From positions 186,001 to 250,000 of the forward strand of contig CAWETB010000014.1 of assembly GCA_963811885.1 (NCBI GenBank): DNA of 64,000 nucleotides, in the 5' to 3' direction. The stretch comes from Gaiellasilicea sp963811885. Its GTDB lineage: Bacteria > Actinomycetota > Thermoleophilia > Gaiellales > Gaiellaceae. Numbering within the stretch: the first letter of the stretch is position 1; each line of letters opens with the position of its first letter. The position numbers and the translations under genes were made by a program. This document shows positions 63,528-64,000 of this stretch, piece after piece. The notes below the pieces were generated by a model. That model was given only the letters and a program-made list of their open reading frames with translations, ran no database searches and was not told where the DNA came from.

Positions 63528-64000
63528 TCAGACGGTCAGTGCGAGCACGGCCTTCGCCGTGTGCAGCCGGTTCTCGGCCTCGTCCCACACCGCGCTGCGC
63601 GGCCCGTACAGGACGTCGGCGGCGATCTCCTCGCCCGGATGCGCGGGCAGGCAGTGGAGCACGATCGCCTCCGGCTCGGCGAGAGCCAGCAGATCCGTGT
63701 CGAGCGAGTAGCCGGCGAGGTCGGCGACACGCCGGTCGCGCTCGTCCTCCTGGCCCATGCTCACCCAGACGTCGGTGACGAGGACGTGCGCGCCCTCAGC
63801 GGCCTCGCGCGGGTCGCGCACCAGCCGGATCGACGAGTCGGTCGGCTCGTAGCCGGACGGCGCGGCGCACGTGAGCTCGGCGCCGAGCAGCGCACATGCC
63901 TCCGCGAGCGAGACACAGACGTTCGTCCCGTCCCCGACCCAGCCGACCCGCACGCCCTCGAGCGTGCCGAACCGCTCGCGGATCGTCTGCAGGTCGGCGA
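63528..64000 (-). CDS. argF: Ornithine carbamoyltransferase (partial, C-terminal half)
   Basis: Arginine biosynthesis enzyme that condenses carbamoyl phosphate and ornithine to citrulline. Only the last 157 residues are inside the window; the gene continues past base 64000. Visible are ADLQTIRERFGTLEG, the ornithine-binding VGDGTNVCVSLAEACALLGA, DVWVSMGQEDERDRRVADLA (SMG loop) and the catalytic VLHCLPAHPGEEIAADVLYG (HCLP motif). It ends NRLHTAKAVLALTV. Forty nucleotides lie between its stop and the UspA start, so the two genes may be separately transcribed. Confidence 0.95.
   Translation of the reverse strand, partial: ADLQTIRERFGTLEGVRVGWVGDGTNVCVSLAEACALLGAELTCAAPSGYEPTDSSIRLVRDPREAAEGAHVLVTDVWVSMGQEDERDRRVADLAGYSLDTDLLALAEPEAIVLHCLPAHPGEEIAADVLYGPRSAVWDEAENRLHTAKAVLALTV

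Noticed and set aside
1..64000. Search for mobile elements, prophage genes, toxin-antitoxin pairs, defence systems, tRNA or rRNA.
   Set aside because: No transposase, integrase, phage structural, nuclease-defence or RNA-gene signatures were recognised; gene content and base composition look uniformly chromosomal.

Overview
The window is very GC-rich DNA with GTG and TTG starts used freely and dense chains of genes joined by ATGA, GTGA or TTGA overlaps. Gene content (a BTAD/SARP regulator, a SigK/RskA-like pair beside a fasciclin protein, an NrtR-like regulator, many lipoproteins) points to an actinobacterial lineage. A Thermoleophilia-type genome is my best inference, but no rRNA or other phylogenetic marker is present to prove it. 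I see no prophage, IS element, CRISPR array, tRNA or rRNA, so this is chromosomal metabolic and signalling territory.

Layout. 1-820: end of an ABC exporter (permease start and ATPase). 907-9070 (-): a seven-gene putrescine operon comprising gamma-aminobutyraldehyde dehydrogenase, an aminotransferase, PotA-, PotD-, PotB- and PotC-like transporter parts and a second aminotransferase, with a palindromic operator candidate at its head. 9189-17883: a flavin/F420-type oxidoreductase, a BNR propeller with a MoaD/ThiS-like partner, an orphan nucleoside-binding lipoprotein with an NrtR-like regulator, a response regulator with a kinase-like stub, a dimethylglycine-oxidase-like enzyme, CorA behind a long leader hairpin, and a cupredoxin. 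18036-24985 (-): a choline-kinase-like enzyme, AzlC/AzlD, a secreted 5'-nucleotidase and a lamin-tail nuclease. 25139-27423: RsgA preceded by a 14-residue leader peptide, then a collagen-like lamin-tail protein. 27554-30987 (+): two esterases, an ATP-grasp enzyme and an SRPBCC protein, convergent with an SDR, an unknown protein and a photolyase. 34047-35872: fasciclin, ECF sigma and anti-sigma. 35875-40648 (-): a sugar ABC importer. 40768-42647 (-): a two-component system, divergent from a MoxR/DUF58/VWA/HtrA operon (42737-48583). 48624-53025: a peptide-binding protein, a transmembrane SARP-propeller regulator and a secreted propeller. 53962-60674: sugar catabolism (lyxose-isomerase-like cupin, Gfo/Idh, TIM barrel, GH13, xylose-isomerase-like, VOC, xylulokinase). 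60671-64000: BI-1, glycosyltransferase, DUF218, EamA, UspA and ornithine carbamoyltransferase.

Two features recur. First, many genes are broken by single-base insertions, and removing one base restores the family sequence and the 4-nt overlap with the next gene. I therefore read these as consensus sequence errors rather than pseudogenes and give full intended spans. Second, six convergent gene pairs end on one shared CTAG tetranucleotide that supplies a TAG stop to both strands.
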